Of a DNA stretch of 64,000 nt, positions 17,689-26,684 are shown piece after piece. The position numbers were made by a program, and so were the translations under genes. The DNA lies in the NCBI GenBank assembly GCA_019359015.1, contig JAHHID010000027.1, forward strand, positions 1 through 64,000. The letters run 5' to 3'. The notes under the pieces are model-generated. The model saw nothing but the letters and a program-made list of their open reading frames with translations, was not told the origin of the DNA and did no database searches. Numbering within the stretch: position 1 is the stretch's first letter; the number at the start of each line of letters is the position of its first letter. This stretch comes from Spirirestis rafaelensis WJT71-NPBG6 (GTDB lineage Bacteria; Cyanobacteriota; Cyanobacteriia; Cyanobacteriales; Nostocaceae).

Positions 17689-18768
17689 CTACTGTTCCAC
17701 GGGTAGATTTACAATAAACACACTACCTTTTCCGAATTCAGAATTGACTAGAATAGTTCCTTGATGTGCTTCGACGATTCGACGAGAAAGATAAAGTCCT
17801 AAACCACTACCAGAGCTTTTGTGAGTTCCTTGGCGAAATCGTTCAAATAAGGTGGCTTGTTCTTCACTGGGAATACCTGAACCTGTATCTGCTACTTCAA
17901 TGGTAACGATTTGGGCTTGAGAAGTCAGACGGATGGTAATTGAACCGGTGTCGGTAAATTTGATAGCATTGCCTACAAGGTTGGTGAATAAGCGATGTAG
18001 TTCTAAGCGATCGCCTATTATTTTACTGGTTAACTCCTCAGTCAAATCCAAATTTATAGCGATCGCTTTGGCTTCCGCTAAAGGTCTTAATTCTCCAGCT
18101 ACTTCTTCTAGCAACGATCGCAGATTAACAGGTTGAAACGCCAAGGTTTTGCGACCGGCTTCAAAGCGGTAAACTTCTAATAAGGTATTCACCATCGCTA
18201 GCAGGTTGGTATTGCTGCGAGCCATAATGGTGATAACTTCCTCCATTTGTGCTGAGAGATTTCCTAAAGCACCTTGCTGAAACAGCATTAGTATTCGATC
18301 TGCTGCTACTAAAGGGGTGCGTAAGTCGTGGGTGAGACGCGAAACAAAATCTTCTCGCTGTTTTGCTATTTCGTCACGTTCGTCTATGCTGTGTTTGAGT
18401 CGCAGAAGCGATCGCACTCGCGCTAACAATTCATCCACCGTTACAGGTTTGCGGATAAAATCATCAGCACCCAAATCTAAACCTTGGGCAACATTCGGTG
18501 CATCATGAGCGGTAATCAGCAAAATGGGGATATATGGCAATTGCGTATTACTACGCACACGTCTTGTAACCTCGTAACCATCCATTCCCGGCATCATCAA
18601 ATCTAGCAATACCAAGTCACAAGGAAATGTTTCAATTTGTGCTAACGCTGAAGCACCATTTTCGGCTGTGCTGACTGTGTATCCTTCTTCCTCCAAAATG
18701 CTTTTGATTAAAAAGACATTATCAGGAGAATCGTCTACAACCAGAATTTTGTCAGATTGGGAACTCAT
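17689..18768 (-). CDS. receiver-histidine kinase hybrid
   Basis: A 359-residue soluble two-component protein with a reversed order: receiver domain first, kinase second. The receiver (residues 6-122) has the phosphoacceptor Asp56 in LVLLDLMMPGMDGYE and Lys in IRKPVTVDEL. The kinase has the H-box histidine about 147 in RLTHDLRTPL, an N-box NAIKFTD and the ATP lid motifs DTGSGIP and GSGLGLYLSRRI. There is no membrane segment, so the receiver probably controls the kinase in response to an upstream kinase. No partner is encoded nearby. It is preceded by a C-rich spacer and transcribed divergently from the AAA-like gene. Confidence 0.92.
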   Translation of the reverse strand: MSSQSDKILVVDDSPDNVFLIKSILEEEGYTVSTAENGASALAQIETFPCDLVLLDLMMPGMDGYEVTRRVRSNTQLPYIPILLITAHDAPNVAQGLDLGADDFIRKPVTVDELLARVRSLLRLKHSIDERDEIAKQREDFVSRLTHDLRTPLVAADRILMLFQQGALGNLSAQMEEVITIMARSNTNLLAMVNTLLEVYRFEAGRKTLAFQPVNLRSLLEEVAGELRPLAEAKAIAINLDLTEELTSKIIGDRLELHRLFTNLVGNAIKFTDTGSITIRLTSQAQIVTIEVADTGSGIPSEEQATLFERFRQGTHKSSGSGLGLYLSRRIVEAHQGTILVNSEFGKGSVFIVNLPVEQ

Positions 18769-18973
18769 ATAAAAGCAATATATACGTAAATTTAAATTAC
18801 AACGTTAATTAGGTAGGCAGAAAGAGCGATCGCTATTTTACTTTTAATTATGGTTATATAAATGTTGCATCGGGCGATTTTAATCGTCCGGGCAGGTGCT
18901 GCTTTATTGATATCATTATTAAATTTAAACCTCCCCCCCTCCCCCTGCTCCCCCTGCCCCCCCTGCCCCTCCC

Positions 18974-20656
18974 ATGAAACCACCCCACCCAAAGTATGAA
19001 TATCAAGTTGGGGGAAGTCTACCGGCTGATGCTCCCACTTACGTGACGCGGCAGGCTGATGATGATTTATACAGAGGTTTAAAAGCTGCGGAGTTTTGCT
19101 ATGTGCTGAACTCGCGACAAATGGGCAAATCTAGCTTGCGGGTAAGAACTATGGAACGCTTGCAAGCAGAGGGAATTGCTTGTGCTGCGATTGATATTAC
19201 CGCGATTGGGACTTGGGATATCACACCTGAGCAATGGTATGCGGGGGTGATTGATAGTATAGTTGGCAGTTTGTATTTATACGATAAGTTTGATTTAGAT
19301 AGCTGGTGGGAGAGTCACCATTTACTTTCTCCGGTGCAGCGATTCGGCAAGTTTATCGAAGATGTTTTGTTGGTGGAGATTTCTGGACAAATTGTCATTT
19401 TTGTGGATGAGATTGATAGCATTCTCAGTTTGAGTTTTTCGATAGATGATTTTTTTGCTTTAATTAGAAGTTGCTATAACTTGCGGGCTGATAATCCAGA
19501 ATATAAGCGGATTACTTTCACCCTGTTTGGGGTCGCGACACCTTCAGATTTGATTGCGGATAAAAAGCGGACACCGTTTAATATTGGCAGAGCGATCGCA
19601 CTGACTGGTTTTCAATTCGATGAAGCTCAACCATTAGCTGATGGCTTTGTGGGTCAGGTGAGTAATCCGCAAGCTGTGCTGCGAGAGATTTTGGCTTGGA
19701 CTGGTGGACAACCGTTTCTCACCCAGAAGGTTTGTAAGTTACTGCTTCAAGCAGATAGACCTAACCCCCCAACCCCCTTCCCTGCGAGGGAAGGGGGAGA
19801 ATTTCTCCCCTCCCCTAGTAGGGGGGTAGGGGGAGAGGTCAGCGTGGTGGAAGAGTTAGTCCGATCGCGCATTATCACAAGTTGGGAATCGCAGGATGAA
19901 CCGGAGCATTTAAGGACGATACGCGATCGCTTGTTGCAAAATCAGCAGCGTGCTGGCAGATTGTTGGGATTATATCAGCAAATATTGCAATCTTCCCAAC
20001 CCCCCTTTGAAAAGGGGGGAGAAGGGGGGATCGCAAGTGATGACAGTTCCGAGCAAATGGAATTGCGGCTTTCCGGGTTGGTTGTGAAGCAGGAGAAATT
20101 AAAGGTTTCTAACCGCATTTACGCAGCGGTTTTTAATCAAACTTGGGTTGATCAAGCATTTGCCAAACTGCGCCCCTATGCACAAGCGTTAACAGCGTGG
20201 TTAGATTCCGGTTGTCAAGATGAATCGCGTTTGTTGCGGGGGCAAACATTGCGAGATGCTCAGACATGGACAGTGGGCAAAAGTTTAAGCGATCAAGATT
20301 ATCAATTTTTAGCAGCTAGTCAGCAGTTAGACCGGCAAGAAGTGCAAATTGCCTTGGATGCGGAAAGACAAGCGAAGCAAATATTAGCTGATGCACAACA
20401 GAAAGCAGAAATCGCTTTAGAAGAAGAGAGACAAGCGAATCAGCGGTTAGCGCAAGCGCAACAAAAAACACGACGACAAACTTATGTTGGTGCTGCGATT
20501 TTGGGAGTGACACTGCTGGCAGCTGTCGGAGTAGCAGCACTGGCAGAACAAGCCAGACAAAACGCTTTTACTGCTACTCAAGTGGAACAGGATGGCAACT
20601 ATGCCTTAGAACAGTTTAAATCGAATAAATATGAATGCCAAGTTCAAAACAGCTAA
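18974..20656 (+). CDS. AAA-like domain protein with C-terminal membrane anchor
   Basis: A 560-residue protein with the cyanobacterial AAA-like ATPase domain: the opening [21 protein letters not shown]-loop region NSRQMGKSS (residues 46-54) and Walker [11 protein letters not shown] (140-149). Residues 430-500 are a charged coiled coil ([23 protein letters not shown]), followed by one membrane span (about 504-524). Two in-frame insertions look like intergenic repeats (encoded at 19760-19840 and 19995-20031). The ATG follows a C-rich tract with no ribosome binding site, but the N-terminus fits the family. The next gene overlaps by 26 bases in another frame. In relatives this domain is joined to repeats or effector domains; its role is unknown. 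Confidence 0.82.
   Translation: MKPPHPKYEYQVGGSLPADAPTYVTRQADDDLYRGLKAAEFCYVLNSRQMGKSSLRVRTMERLQAEGIACAAIDITAIGTWDITPEQWYAGVIDSIVGSLYLYDKFDLDSWWESHHLLSPVQRFGKFIEDVLLVEISGQIVIFVDEIDSILSLSFSIDDFFALIRSCYNLRADNPEYKRITFTLFGVATPSDLIADKKRTPFNIGRAIALTGFQFDEAQPLADGFVGQVSNPQAVLREILAWTGGQPFLTQKVCKLLLQADRPNPPTPFPAREGGEFLPSPSRGVGGEVSVVEELVRSRIITSWESQDEPEHLRTIRDRLLQNQQRAGRLLGLYQQILQSSQPPFEKGGEGGIASDDSSEQMELRLSGLVVKQEKLKVSNRIYAAVFNQTWVDQAFAKLRPYAQALTAWLDSGCQDESRLLRGQTLRDAQTWTVGKSLSDQDYQFLAASQQLDRQEVQIALDAERQAKQILADAQQKAEIALEEERQANQRLAQAQQKTRRQTYVGAAILGVTLLAAVGVAALAEQARQNAFTATQVEQDGNYALEQFKSNKYECQVQNS
19760..19840. repeat. in-frame repeat insertion inside the AAA-like gene
   Basis: An 81-base C-rich/G-rich palindromic block (cctaacccccc ... 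gggagaggtc) encoding a low-complexity stretch beginning [14 protein letters not shown]. It looks like the 'accccccaaccccctt' intergenic repeat of cyanobacteria, as also seen at 21930-21968. Being a multiple of three, it keeps the frame. A similar shorter unit lies at 19995-20031 and encodes [12 protein letters not shown]. Confidence 0.75.
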
Positions 20657-21776
20657 AAAATGGAACTCTAAATTAGACATTAATCCTAAAGTCAAAACTG
20701 ATTCTCTCCGCTTGGAGTTTCAAGGTAGAGAGTTAGCAGATAAAGGTGATGTTGACGGTGCAATAACCAAGTTTAAACAAGCACAGAAACTAGATGCCAA
20801 AATTGACTTTGACACAGATACCGATGGTGTGCAGAACGATCCCGAAAAAGTTGCCAAAGAACTTGTCAGTGAAGCTTTAGTTCAACAAGGCAGAGAAATA
20901 GTAGACAAAGGTGATGTTGACGGTGCAATAGCCAAGTTTAAACAAGCACAGCAACTAAACGCTAAAATTGACCTTGATAATTATACTCAAGGTATGCAAA
21001 CTAACCCCCAAGCTGTTGCCAAAAAACTTGTCACTGAAGCCTTAGTTCAACAAGGTAAAGACTTAGCCACACAAGGTAATTTGGATGGTGCAGTTGCCAA
21101 GTTTAAACAAGCACAGAAACTAGATGCCAAAATTGACCTCGACACAGAGACACCTGACGTGGAAACTAACATCCAAGCTGTTGCCAAAGACTTTACCACC
21201 AAAGGACTTGTTGCTCAAGGCAAAGAACTAGCAAGTCAAGGTGATGTTAATGATGCAGTTGCCAAGTTCAAAGAAGCACAAAAAGTCCAACCCAAGGTAG
21301 ATATCAATCCAGACATTGATGGTGTACAAAATAACCCAGAAAAAGTAGCCCAAGACTTTTACATAGCCGGTTTAATTGACCAAGCCGAAGAACAATTAAA
21401 GCAAGATGAATATAGCAAAGCGCTTGCAATTTATAAAAGAATTGAAAACTTAAAACCAACAAAAGAAAGCCTAGCTTACTCTTGGAATAGTTTGTGCTGG
21501 CAAGGTAGCCTACAAGGTTATGTCAAGAATGTAATTAACGATGCTTGTGAAAAAGCAGTGAAACTTGCACCTAATGAAGGCTATATCCGCGATAGTCGCG
21601 GTTTAGCAAGAGCGTTAACTGGTAATTTTCAAGGTGCAATTGAGGACTTTCAGGTATTTATCGAATCAACTGACGACGCTGATAAGAAGAAACAACGGGA
21701 AAGCTGGGTGAAAGATTTGCAAGCCGGCAATAATCCCTTTACACCAGAGGTGTTGGAGAAGTTGCAGGGGGTTTAG
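20631..21776 (+). CDS. tandem-repeat (TPR-like) helical protein
   Basis: A 381-residue protein built of four imperfect units of about 55-60 residues (about residues 28-245). Each holds a [25 protein letters not shown] helix pair, the classic TPR spacing, followed by AKIDLD...NPxxVAK. A fifth, different helical region ([19 protein letters not shown] and later [24 protein letters not shown]) is a further TPR. There is no signal peptide or catalytic motif. It starts inside the end of the AAA-like gene (26-base overlap, shifted frame) without a ribosome binding site, so it may be translated by coupling, or the two may be halves of one gene split by a frameshift. Its likely job is protein-protein contact with the AAA-like partner. 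Confidence 0.75.
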   Translation: MNAKFKTAKKWNSKLDINPKVKTDSLRLEFQGRELADKGDVDGAITKFKQAQKLDAKIDFDTDTDGVQNDPEKVAKELVSEALVQQGREIVDKGDVDGAIAKFKQAQQLNAKIDLDNYTQGMQTNPQAVAKKLVTEALVQQGKDLATQGNLDGAVAKFKQAQKLDAKIDLDTETPDVETNIQAVAKDFTTKGLVAQGKELASQGDVNDAVAKFKEAQKVQPKVDINPDIDGVQNNPEKVAQDFYIAGLIDQAEEQLKQDEYSKALAIYKRIENLKPTKESLAYSWNSLCWQGSLQGYVKNVINDACEKAVKLAPNEGYIRDSRGLARALTGNFQGAIEDFQVFIESTDDADKKKQRESWVKDLQAGNNPFTPEVLEKLQGV

Positions 21777-21810
21777 GGATGTGAAATCAAGATTTTGACC
21801 TCTCTCCAAA

Positions 21811-21833
21811 CCTCTCTCCTACAAGGAGAGAGG
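21811..21833 (+). terminator. hairpin after the repeat-protein gene
   Basis: cctctctcct-aca-aggagagagg forms a perfect 10-base-pair stem, followed by ctttgaatttt. It lies 35 bases after the stop of the TPR-like gene and could act as its terminator. The T content after the stem is moderate, and this motif is also common as a dispersed repeat. Confidence 0.5.
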
Positions 21834-21880
21834 CTTTGAATTTTATACCAATTCTTTGTGATGTTGCGTTTAATCTCCCT

Positions 21881-21930
21881 CAGGCTAGAAGCCTGGGGCT
21901 ATACGAACAAAGCCCACCTGCGTGGGCTAT
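21881..21930. repeat. multi-hairpin repeat, copy C (partial)
   Basis: The left half of the structured repeat: caggctagaagcctg, then ggggctatacgaacaaagcc and the stem cccac-ctgc-gtggg. The right half is replaced by the acccctt-type G/C repeat (21931-21968). The stem sequence GCCCAC/GTGGGC differs from copies A and B but still pairs. Confidence 0.65.
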
Positions 21931-22015
21931 TACTCCCCTTCCCTTGTAGGGAAGGGGTTGGGGGTTAGGTTTTGATCTGCAACGCACTATTTTATTCTTG
22001 TGTCGTAACGAAACC

Positions 22016-22204
22016 CTCGACGTTAGTAACCAAAGTCTCGACGTTAGTAACCAAAGTCTCGACGTTAGTAACCAAAGTCTCGACGTTAGTAACCAAAGTC
22101 TCGACGTTAGTAACGAAACTCTCGACTTTAGTAACGAAAACCTCGACTTTAGTAACGAAAACCTCGATATTATAAGCAAAACTTAAGCGTTAGTAACGAA
22201 AGCC
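22016..22204. repeat. 21-bp minisatellite, nine units
   Basis: Nine head-to-tail 21-base units begin at 22016, 22037 and so on. The first four share ctcgacgttagtaaccaaag, then they drift to ctcgactttagtaacgaaaa and ctcgatattataagcaaaac. Because 21 is a multiple of three, several frames on both strands stay open and translate as heptads (such as STLVTKV). No start signal or homologous ends support a real gene, so it is scored as repeat DNA. Confidence 0.85.
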
Positions 22205-22301
22205 TTGATTTTTGTCATAAAAGCTTATGTGTTAGCTAAAAATTATAAAGCGATAAATAGTGTTTGATGACAAGACGATGGAGCATCTACACATTATATC
22301 A

Positions 22302-22437
22302 AGTCCGGATAATTAGTTATGATTCCCACACACTGCACCCCACCCCGCCAAAGCTGTGCTTTGTCTCCCCGGACCGCAAGCGGGGAGGGGATTAAGGGGT
22401 GGGGTTCTCCGGGTTTAATAAGTAATCAAGCGGACAT
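22302..22437. repeat. MITE-like element with imperfect terminal inverted repeats
   Basis: A 136-base block whose ends, agtccggataatta and taatcaagcggaca, are imperfect inverted repeats. Between them is a long imperfect palindrome (caccccaccccgcc ... ggggtgggg with an inner ccccg-gaccgcaag-cgggg). It has the layout of small non-coding cyanobacterial mobile elements. No second copy is present in the window, so assignment is tentative. Confidence 0.45.
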
Positions 22438-22484
22438 GATATTAGACATCGACCGAATTTAAATATGGGTTATCCACAACCCTT

Positions 22485-22683
22485 GTAGAGACGCGATTTA
22501 TCGCGTCTCCACTCCACAAGCGATAAATCCTCATCCAACAGACGCGATAAATCCTCATCCAACAGACGCGATAAATCCTTATCCAACAGACGCGATAAAT
22601 CCTCATCCAACAGACGCGATAAATCCTTATCCAACAGACGCGATAAATCCTTATCCAACAGACGCGATAAATCGCGTCTCTAC
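22485..22683. repeat. 24-bp minisatellite bounded by palindromic repeats
   Basis: Six units of about 24 bases (22517-22660, consensus gacgcgataaatcctcatcc plus aaca) differ only by single C/T changes. The array is bracketed by gtagagacgcgatttatcgc at 22485 and gcgataaatcgcgtctctac ending at 22683, the same palindrome found after the membrane-protein paralogues. The array therefore looks like an expansion from within a palindromic repeat. Lack of unique spacers excludes a CRISPR array. Confidence 0.85.
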
Positions 22684-22760
22684 TTCGTCAAACTGCATGA
22701 AAAATTAGGCGATCGCTTTTTGAATGAAGATCAAGCGATCGCATAAACCACAATGAACTA

Positions 22761-22911
22761 TAGGACTTACGCAAGCGTCACAATATAAGGTCAACTGGCA
22801 CATATATTTCAATTTGCCGTAAATGCTTGTAAGCATTGATTTATAAACCTTAGAGCCATATTAATTCTATGTGACAGTTTTCAGATAAATGTGCCAGTTG
22901 CGTAAGTCCTG
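22761..22911 (+). mobile_element. 151-bp MITE, copy 1
   Basis: A non-coding element with 13-base perfect terminal inverted repeats (aggacttacgcaa at the left, ttgcgtaagtcct at the right), each preceded or followed by one more element base. It is flanked by a 5-base direct repeat AACTA (22756-22760 and 22912-22916), the expected target-site duplication. An identical copy in reverse orientation is at 34641-34791. No transposase is in the window, so it must be mobilised in trans. It ends just after the stop of the Uma2 gene that follows on the minus strand. Confidence 0.92.
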
Positions 22912-22922
22912 AACTAATTACA

Positions 22923-23651
22923 TCACACCTCTGGTTCAATTCCCGCAGCTCTGAGTTGTTGTGCTAATCTATCAGCACGTTGACGCTCCTCATCAGCGCG
23001 TTGACGTTCTCTAGTTGTCAACTCCGAACCCCACAGCAGCAGTTCTCCGCTTTCATCCCACCAGCGCAACCAATAGCCAGTTCGATTTTCGCGACTACCT
23101 GACCACACACCGAGAAAAAGGTTCATTTCTCCAATCCAGCAACGATTATTTTCATCCAAATCTTGGATTTTATATCGTCCGGAATCATCCAATTGATAAA
23201 CCTCCAGCACTCCAGTACTCGGTTCAAAAATTGCATAATTGGGAACTTGTAAAATCTGTTCGTAAAAAAACCACTTTCCCGGTGGATAAGTTGGTTTACT
23301 GGAATATTCCCCACCTTCAGTATCAGAAATAAATTCCATCACAATCAGTGGAATATCTCCTTGCAATCGCGGGGTATAACTGCGCGTCACTTCTTCTCGC
23401 GAAACCCGAATAGCTGGTACATATCCCCAATCAGGTGCTTTCACCACAAACTTATTATTCAAAGTGGCACAAATACCGTAGTTAGTGGTAGTCAAAGCAT
23501 TCGCGGGTAACTTCCCAGCAATATCTAGAGTTTGCGTTAAAACAGCAGCCATAATAGGTTGATTTATATCATCAACTGGCTCGTCATCTAAAACAAAATC
23601 GTCTGGTAACTTTTCCCAGGTAACTTCAAATGTGGCTGAATTAGCTAACAT
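22923..23651 (-). CDS. Uma2 family PD-(D/E)XK nuclease-like protein, long form
   Basis: A 242-residue Uma2 (DUF820) protein. The N-terminus MLANSATFEVTWEKLPDDFV and the middle LTTTNYGICATLNNKFVVKAPDW lead to the catalytic-like Asp in KAPDWGYVPAIR and the Glu in LIVMEFISDTEGGEYS. The C-terminus is a charged helix (RERQRADEERQRADRLAQQL) typical of the longer cyanobacterial subfamily. The usual Lys of the motif may be in KPTYPPGKWFFYEQI. The biological role of the family is unknown. The MITE copy 1 sits 11 bases beyond the stop. Confidence 0.85.
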   Translation of the reverse strand: MLANSATFEVTWEKLPDDFVLDDEPVDDINQPIMAAVLTQTLDIAGKLPANALTTTNYGICATLNNKFVVKAPDWGYVPAIRVSREEVTRSYTPRLQGDIPLIVMEFISDTEGGEYSSKPTYPPGKWFFYEQILQVPNYAIFEPSTGVLEVYQLDDSGRYKIQDLDENNRCWIGEMNLFLGVWSGSRENRTGYWLRWWDESGELLLWGSELTTRERQRADEERQRADRLAQQLRAAGIEPEV

Positions 23652-23690
23652 AATGCTACTACCTCATTCACGCCGTTTAATTCTCAGTGG

Positions 23691-24392
23691 TTATTCTTGA
23701 GATGCAATGCTTGACAAAAGTTGTTCAAATTCTGCAACCGAAGGAATAGCGATCGCTCTTTTATGAAGCATTTTTAACACAGCCGATTCATCAAGTTGAT
23801 TAACAACTTCCACAATCGAACCTGGCACTTCTCCAAACCGCGTCTCTAAAACTTCAATTACACTATCTCTGGCATTTTGCAGAATACCTTGTTCAATTCC
23901 TTCTTGAATTCCTTCTTGAATTCCTTCTGCTTTTGCTAGCCTTTCAATACTTGTTACGTACCGCATTCTATTTACCTCTTCGTAACTTCTCAATTCTGTT
24001 TTAAAATTATTTGCCAGTTCTTCTGGAAGTACCATCACCCAGTCAATAAACCGAAATAATCCCAAAATGTATTCTCGGTCATATCCCCTTTCAAACAAGC
24101 TTCTGACTAAGCTCAATTTCCACTGTAGCCTGCTTTCGGGATTTCGGTTTGTCGCCTTAGTTCTTAGATGCGCCATCACAACTATACTAAAGGGATTGGT
24201 GCTTTGTTCCAAGCTTTCCCAGTCAGCTTCATAGTCTAAAAGCTTCGCTACAGGAAACTCTAAGCTGACGCGACATCCCCCAAGTTGATAGTTATAACTT
24301 GAAGGTCGCCAATTAGTATCTTCATCCGCTAAAACCGCCAAGCTAATAACTTGCTTTTTATGACGATCAACCTCCCTCCGGTCGGAATTCAA
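23691..24392 (-). pseudogene. Rpn/transposase-associated nuclease family, 5'-truncated
   Basis: The reading frame matches the middle and C-terminal parts of the large cyanobacterial Rpn-type (PD-(D/E)XK, recombination-promoting nuclease or DUF4351-like) family: KKQVISLAVLADEDTNWRP, YNYQLGGCRVSLEFPVAKLL, LGLFRFIDWVMVLPEEL and the glutamine/glutamate-rich repeat EGIQEGIQEGIEQGI. The N-terminal nuclease domain that normally begins with a phage-like KTDFAFKKIF segment is missing: at the 5' end the frame runs into heptanucleotide repeats (aaaattc), and no ATG exists before residue about 150. It is best read as a remnant whose front was lost at the repeat. Confidence 0.7.
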
Positions 24393-24452
24393 AATTCAAA
24401 ATTCAAAATTCAAAATTCAGACGTATGAATTATGAATTATGAATTATTTGGT
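24386..24452. repeat. short tandem heptanucleotide repeats
   Basis: Five or so copies of aaaattc (24388-24418) and then several of tatgaat/gaattatg (24424-24448). These are STRR-type short tandem repeats known from heterocystous cyanobacteria. They mark the broken 5' end of the Rpn-type remnant and separate it from the ureC stop. Confidence 0.8.
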
Positions 24453-24458
24453 CATAAA

Positions 24459-26165
24459 TTAAAATAAAAAGTACCTTTGTGCCATTGGTAAAATCGTCGC
24501 CGGTTCGCAAGTCAGCAACTCACCATCAGCGCGTACTTCATAAGTCTCCGAATCAACTTCAATGTGAGGTAGCGCATCATTCAGCTTCATATCCCGCTTA
24601 CTCAATTGACGTGTCCCCGAAACTGCAACTACTTGCTTTTGCAAACTCAACTGACTGGGAATTTCTCTTTCTAACGCTGCTTGCGAAACAAAAGTAAATG
24701 AAGTAGCGTGACGCGCACCTGCAAAACTACCAAACATTGGACGCATATGCACAGGTTGCGGTGTAGGAATACTAGCATTGGCATCGCCCATTTGCGACCA
24801 GGCAATCATTCCCCCTTTAACTACTATCTCTGGCTTCACGCCAAAAAATGCAGGACGCCACAAACACAAATCTGCTATTTTCCCCTCTTCCACCGAACCT
24901 ACATACTCAGCAATTCCGTGGGTAATTGCGGGATTAATCGTATACTTCGCAACATATCTTTTAGCGCGATTATTATCAGCTAGCCCATCTCCTGTAAGGC
25001 TTCCGCGCTGCACCTTCATTTTATGTCCTGTCTGCCAAGTTCTAATTATCACTTCCCCTACCCGTCCCATCGCCTGAGAATCGGAGGAAATCATACTAAA
25101 CGCGCCCAAGTCGTGTAAAATATCTTCGGCGGCGATCGTCTCGCGGCGAATGCGCGACTCAGCAAAAGCGACATCCTCAGCGATCGCTGGATCGAGATGA
25201 TGACACACCATCAACATATCCAGGTGTTCGTCCAAAGTATTGACGGTGTAAGGGCGTGTAGGATTGGTAGAAGATGGTAGTACATTCGCTTCACCGCAAA
25301 CCTTGATAATATCTGGTGCGTGTCCCCCGCCAGCGCCTTCGGTGTGGTATGTGTGGATAACGCGATTCTTGAAAGCAGCGATCGTATCTTCCACAAAGCC
25401 GGCTTCATTCAAAGTATCGGTATGAATTGCCACTTGCACATCATATTCATCAGCAACACTCAAACAAGTATCAATTGCTGCTGGCGTAGTTCCCCAATCT
25501 TCATGCAATTTTAAACCGATCGCACCCGCGTTAACTTGTTCTACCAGTCCTTGAGGTTTACTGGTGTTGCCTTTACCCAAAAATCCTAAATTAACTGGGA
25601 AGGCATCAGCAGCTTGCAGCATTCGGTAAATATTCCAGGGTCCTGGCGTGCAAGTTGTCGCATTTGTACCTGTAGCCGGACCAGTACCACCGCCAATCAT
25701 CGTCGTAATTCCGGAAGCGATCGCCACTTCAATTTGCTGCGGACAAATAAAATGAATGTGGCTATCAATACCCCCAGCAGTGAGAATCATCCCCTCCCCC
25801 GCTAGCGCTTCGGTTCCCGGACCAATAATAATATTTATATTGTCTTGAATATAAGGATTTCCCGCTTTCCCAATCTTGAAAATCTTGCCATCTTTAATGC
25901 CAATATCTGCTTTGACAACACCCCACCAATCGAGAATCAAAGCATTTGTAATCACTAAATCAACCGCACCATCGGCATTAGAAATGGGAGATTGTCCCAT
26001 CCCGTCACGGATAACTTTACCACCACCGAACTTGACTTCATCGCCGTAAGTTGTGAAATCTTGTTCAACTTCGATAAATAATTCTGTATCAGCAAGTCTG
26101 ACTCTATCTCCGACAGTGGGACCGAAAGTTTCTGCATAAGCACGACGAGACATTCTGTAAGGCAT
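24459..26165 (-). CDS. ureC: urease subunit alpha
   Basis: Catalytic subunit of urease, which hydrolyses urea to ammonia and carbamate, 568 residues and full length. The nickel site is intact: HIHF (His pair) in [14 protein letters not shown], the lysine to be carbamylated in GLKLHEDWG, and the flap/active-site [20 protein letters not shown]. The start [20 protein letters not shown] is usual. Unlike the compact ureABC of many bacteria, ureC is separated from ureB by about 1.9 kb carrying two sense genes and an antisense cassette, so it may need its own promoter. Nickel chaperones ureE, ureF and ureG are not in the window. Confidence 0.97.
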   Translation of the reverse strand: MPYRMSRRAYAETFGPTVGDRVRLADTELFIEVEQDFTTYGDEVKFGGGKVIRDGMGQSPISNADGAVDLVITNALILDWWGVVKADIGIKDGKIFKIGKAGNPYIQDNINIIIGPGTEALAGEGMILTAGGIDSHIHFICPQQIEVAIASGITTMIGGGTGPATGTNATTCTPGPWNIYRMLQAADAFPVNLGFLGKGNTSKPQGLVEQVNAGAIGLKLHEDWGTTPAAIDTCLSVADEYDVQVAIHTDTLNEAGFVEDTIAAFKNRVIHTYHTEGAGGGHAPDIIKVCGEANVLPSSTNPTRPYTVNTLDEHLDMLMVCHHLDPAIAEDVAFAESRIRRETIAAEDILHDLGAFSMISSDSQAMGRVGEVIIRTWQTGHKMKVQRGSLTGDGLADNNRAKRYVAKYTINPAITHGIAEYVGSVEEGKIADLCLWRPAFFGVKPEIVVKGGMIAWSQMGDANASIPTPQPVHMRPMFGSFAGARHATSFTFVSQAALEREIPSQLSLQKQVVAVSGTRQLSKRDMKLNDALPHIEVDSETYEVRADGELLTCEPATILPMAQRYFLF

Positions 26166-26245
26166 AATGCACTTTTAGTAATGGAGGTTAGAATTGAGTT
26201 TAAACGCAAAGGAGCGCAAAGGTAAGCGCACTCGTTTCGCAGAGG

Positions 26246-26623
26246 ATGGATGAGAATGATTTAAGTGGGGTGATAATTGGCTGTGGGATGCGAGTGCATA
26301 CAGCGTTGGGACCGGGTTTGTTAGAGTCAGCTTATGAGGAGTGTTTGTATTACGAATTAAGAAAGAAGGGATTGAATGTTGGTAAGCAAGTTCCATTACC
26401 CCTTGTTTACGAAGAGGTGCAATTAGATTGTGTTTATCGATTAGATTTAATAGTTGAAAATAAGGTAATTATTGAAGTGAAATCTGTAGAATCTATCAAA
26501 CCAATTCACTCAGTACAACTTTTAACTTATCTCAAACTCACCGATTGCAAACTTGGTCTTATTCTCAACTTTAACGTTCTCCACCTCAAAGAAGGCATTA
26601 AACGTGTGGCAAACAAACTCTAA
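26246..26623 (+). CDS. GxxExxY family protein (antisense within the urease operon)
   Basis: A 125-residue member of the GxxExxY family, small PD-(D/E)XK-like proteins of unknown function found widely as mobile cassettes. The name motif is present as GLLESAYEECL, with an upstream VHTALGPG and a downstream LDLIVENKVIIEVKSVESI that carries the D...E-V-K nuclease-like triad. It runs opposite to the urease genes. Both sides carry words typical of these cassettes: aacgcaaaggagcgcaaagg on the left and an inverted-sense gcgtccctctgcgtt on the right. This suggests insertion as a unit. The ATG directly follows agagg, leaving almost no spacing for a ribosome binding site. Confidence 0.88.
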   Translation: MDENDLSGVIIGCGMRVHTALGPGLLESAYEECLYYELRKKGLNVGKQVPLPLVYEEVQLDCVYRLDLIVENKVIIEVKSVESIKPIHSVQLLTYLKLTDCKLGLILNFNVLHLKEGIKRVANKL

Positions 26624-26684
26624 CTCAGCGTACCTCCGCGTTTACCTCAGCGTCCCTCTGCGTTAAAAAATCAACTACTTATTC

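Noticed and set aside
21880-22186. Three overlapping frames (both strands) through the 21-bp repeat
   Set aside because: Open only because the period is a multiple of three; no start context or recognisable ends.
22485-22683. CRISPR-like array of 24-bp units
   Set aside because: Units are directly adjacent with no unique spacers, and no cas genes are present; this is a minisatellite.
24479-25805. Several frames opposite ureC
   Set aside because: Antisense shadows of a highly conserved coding sequence.
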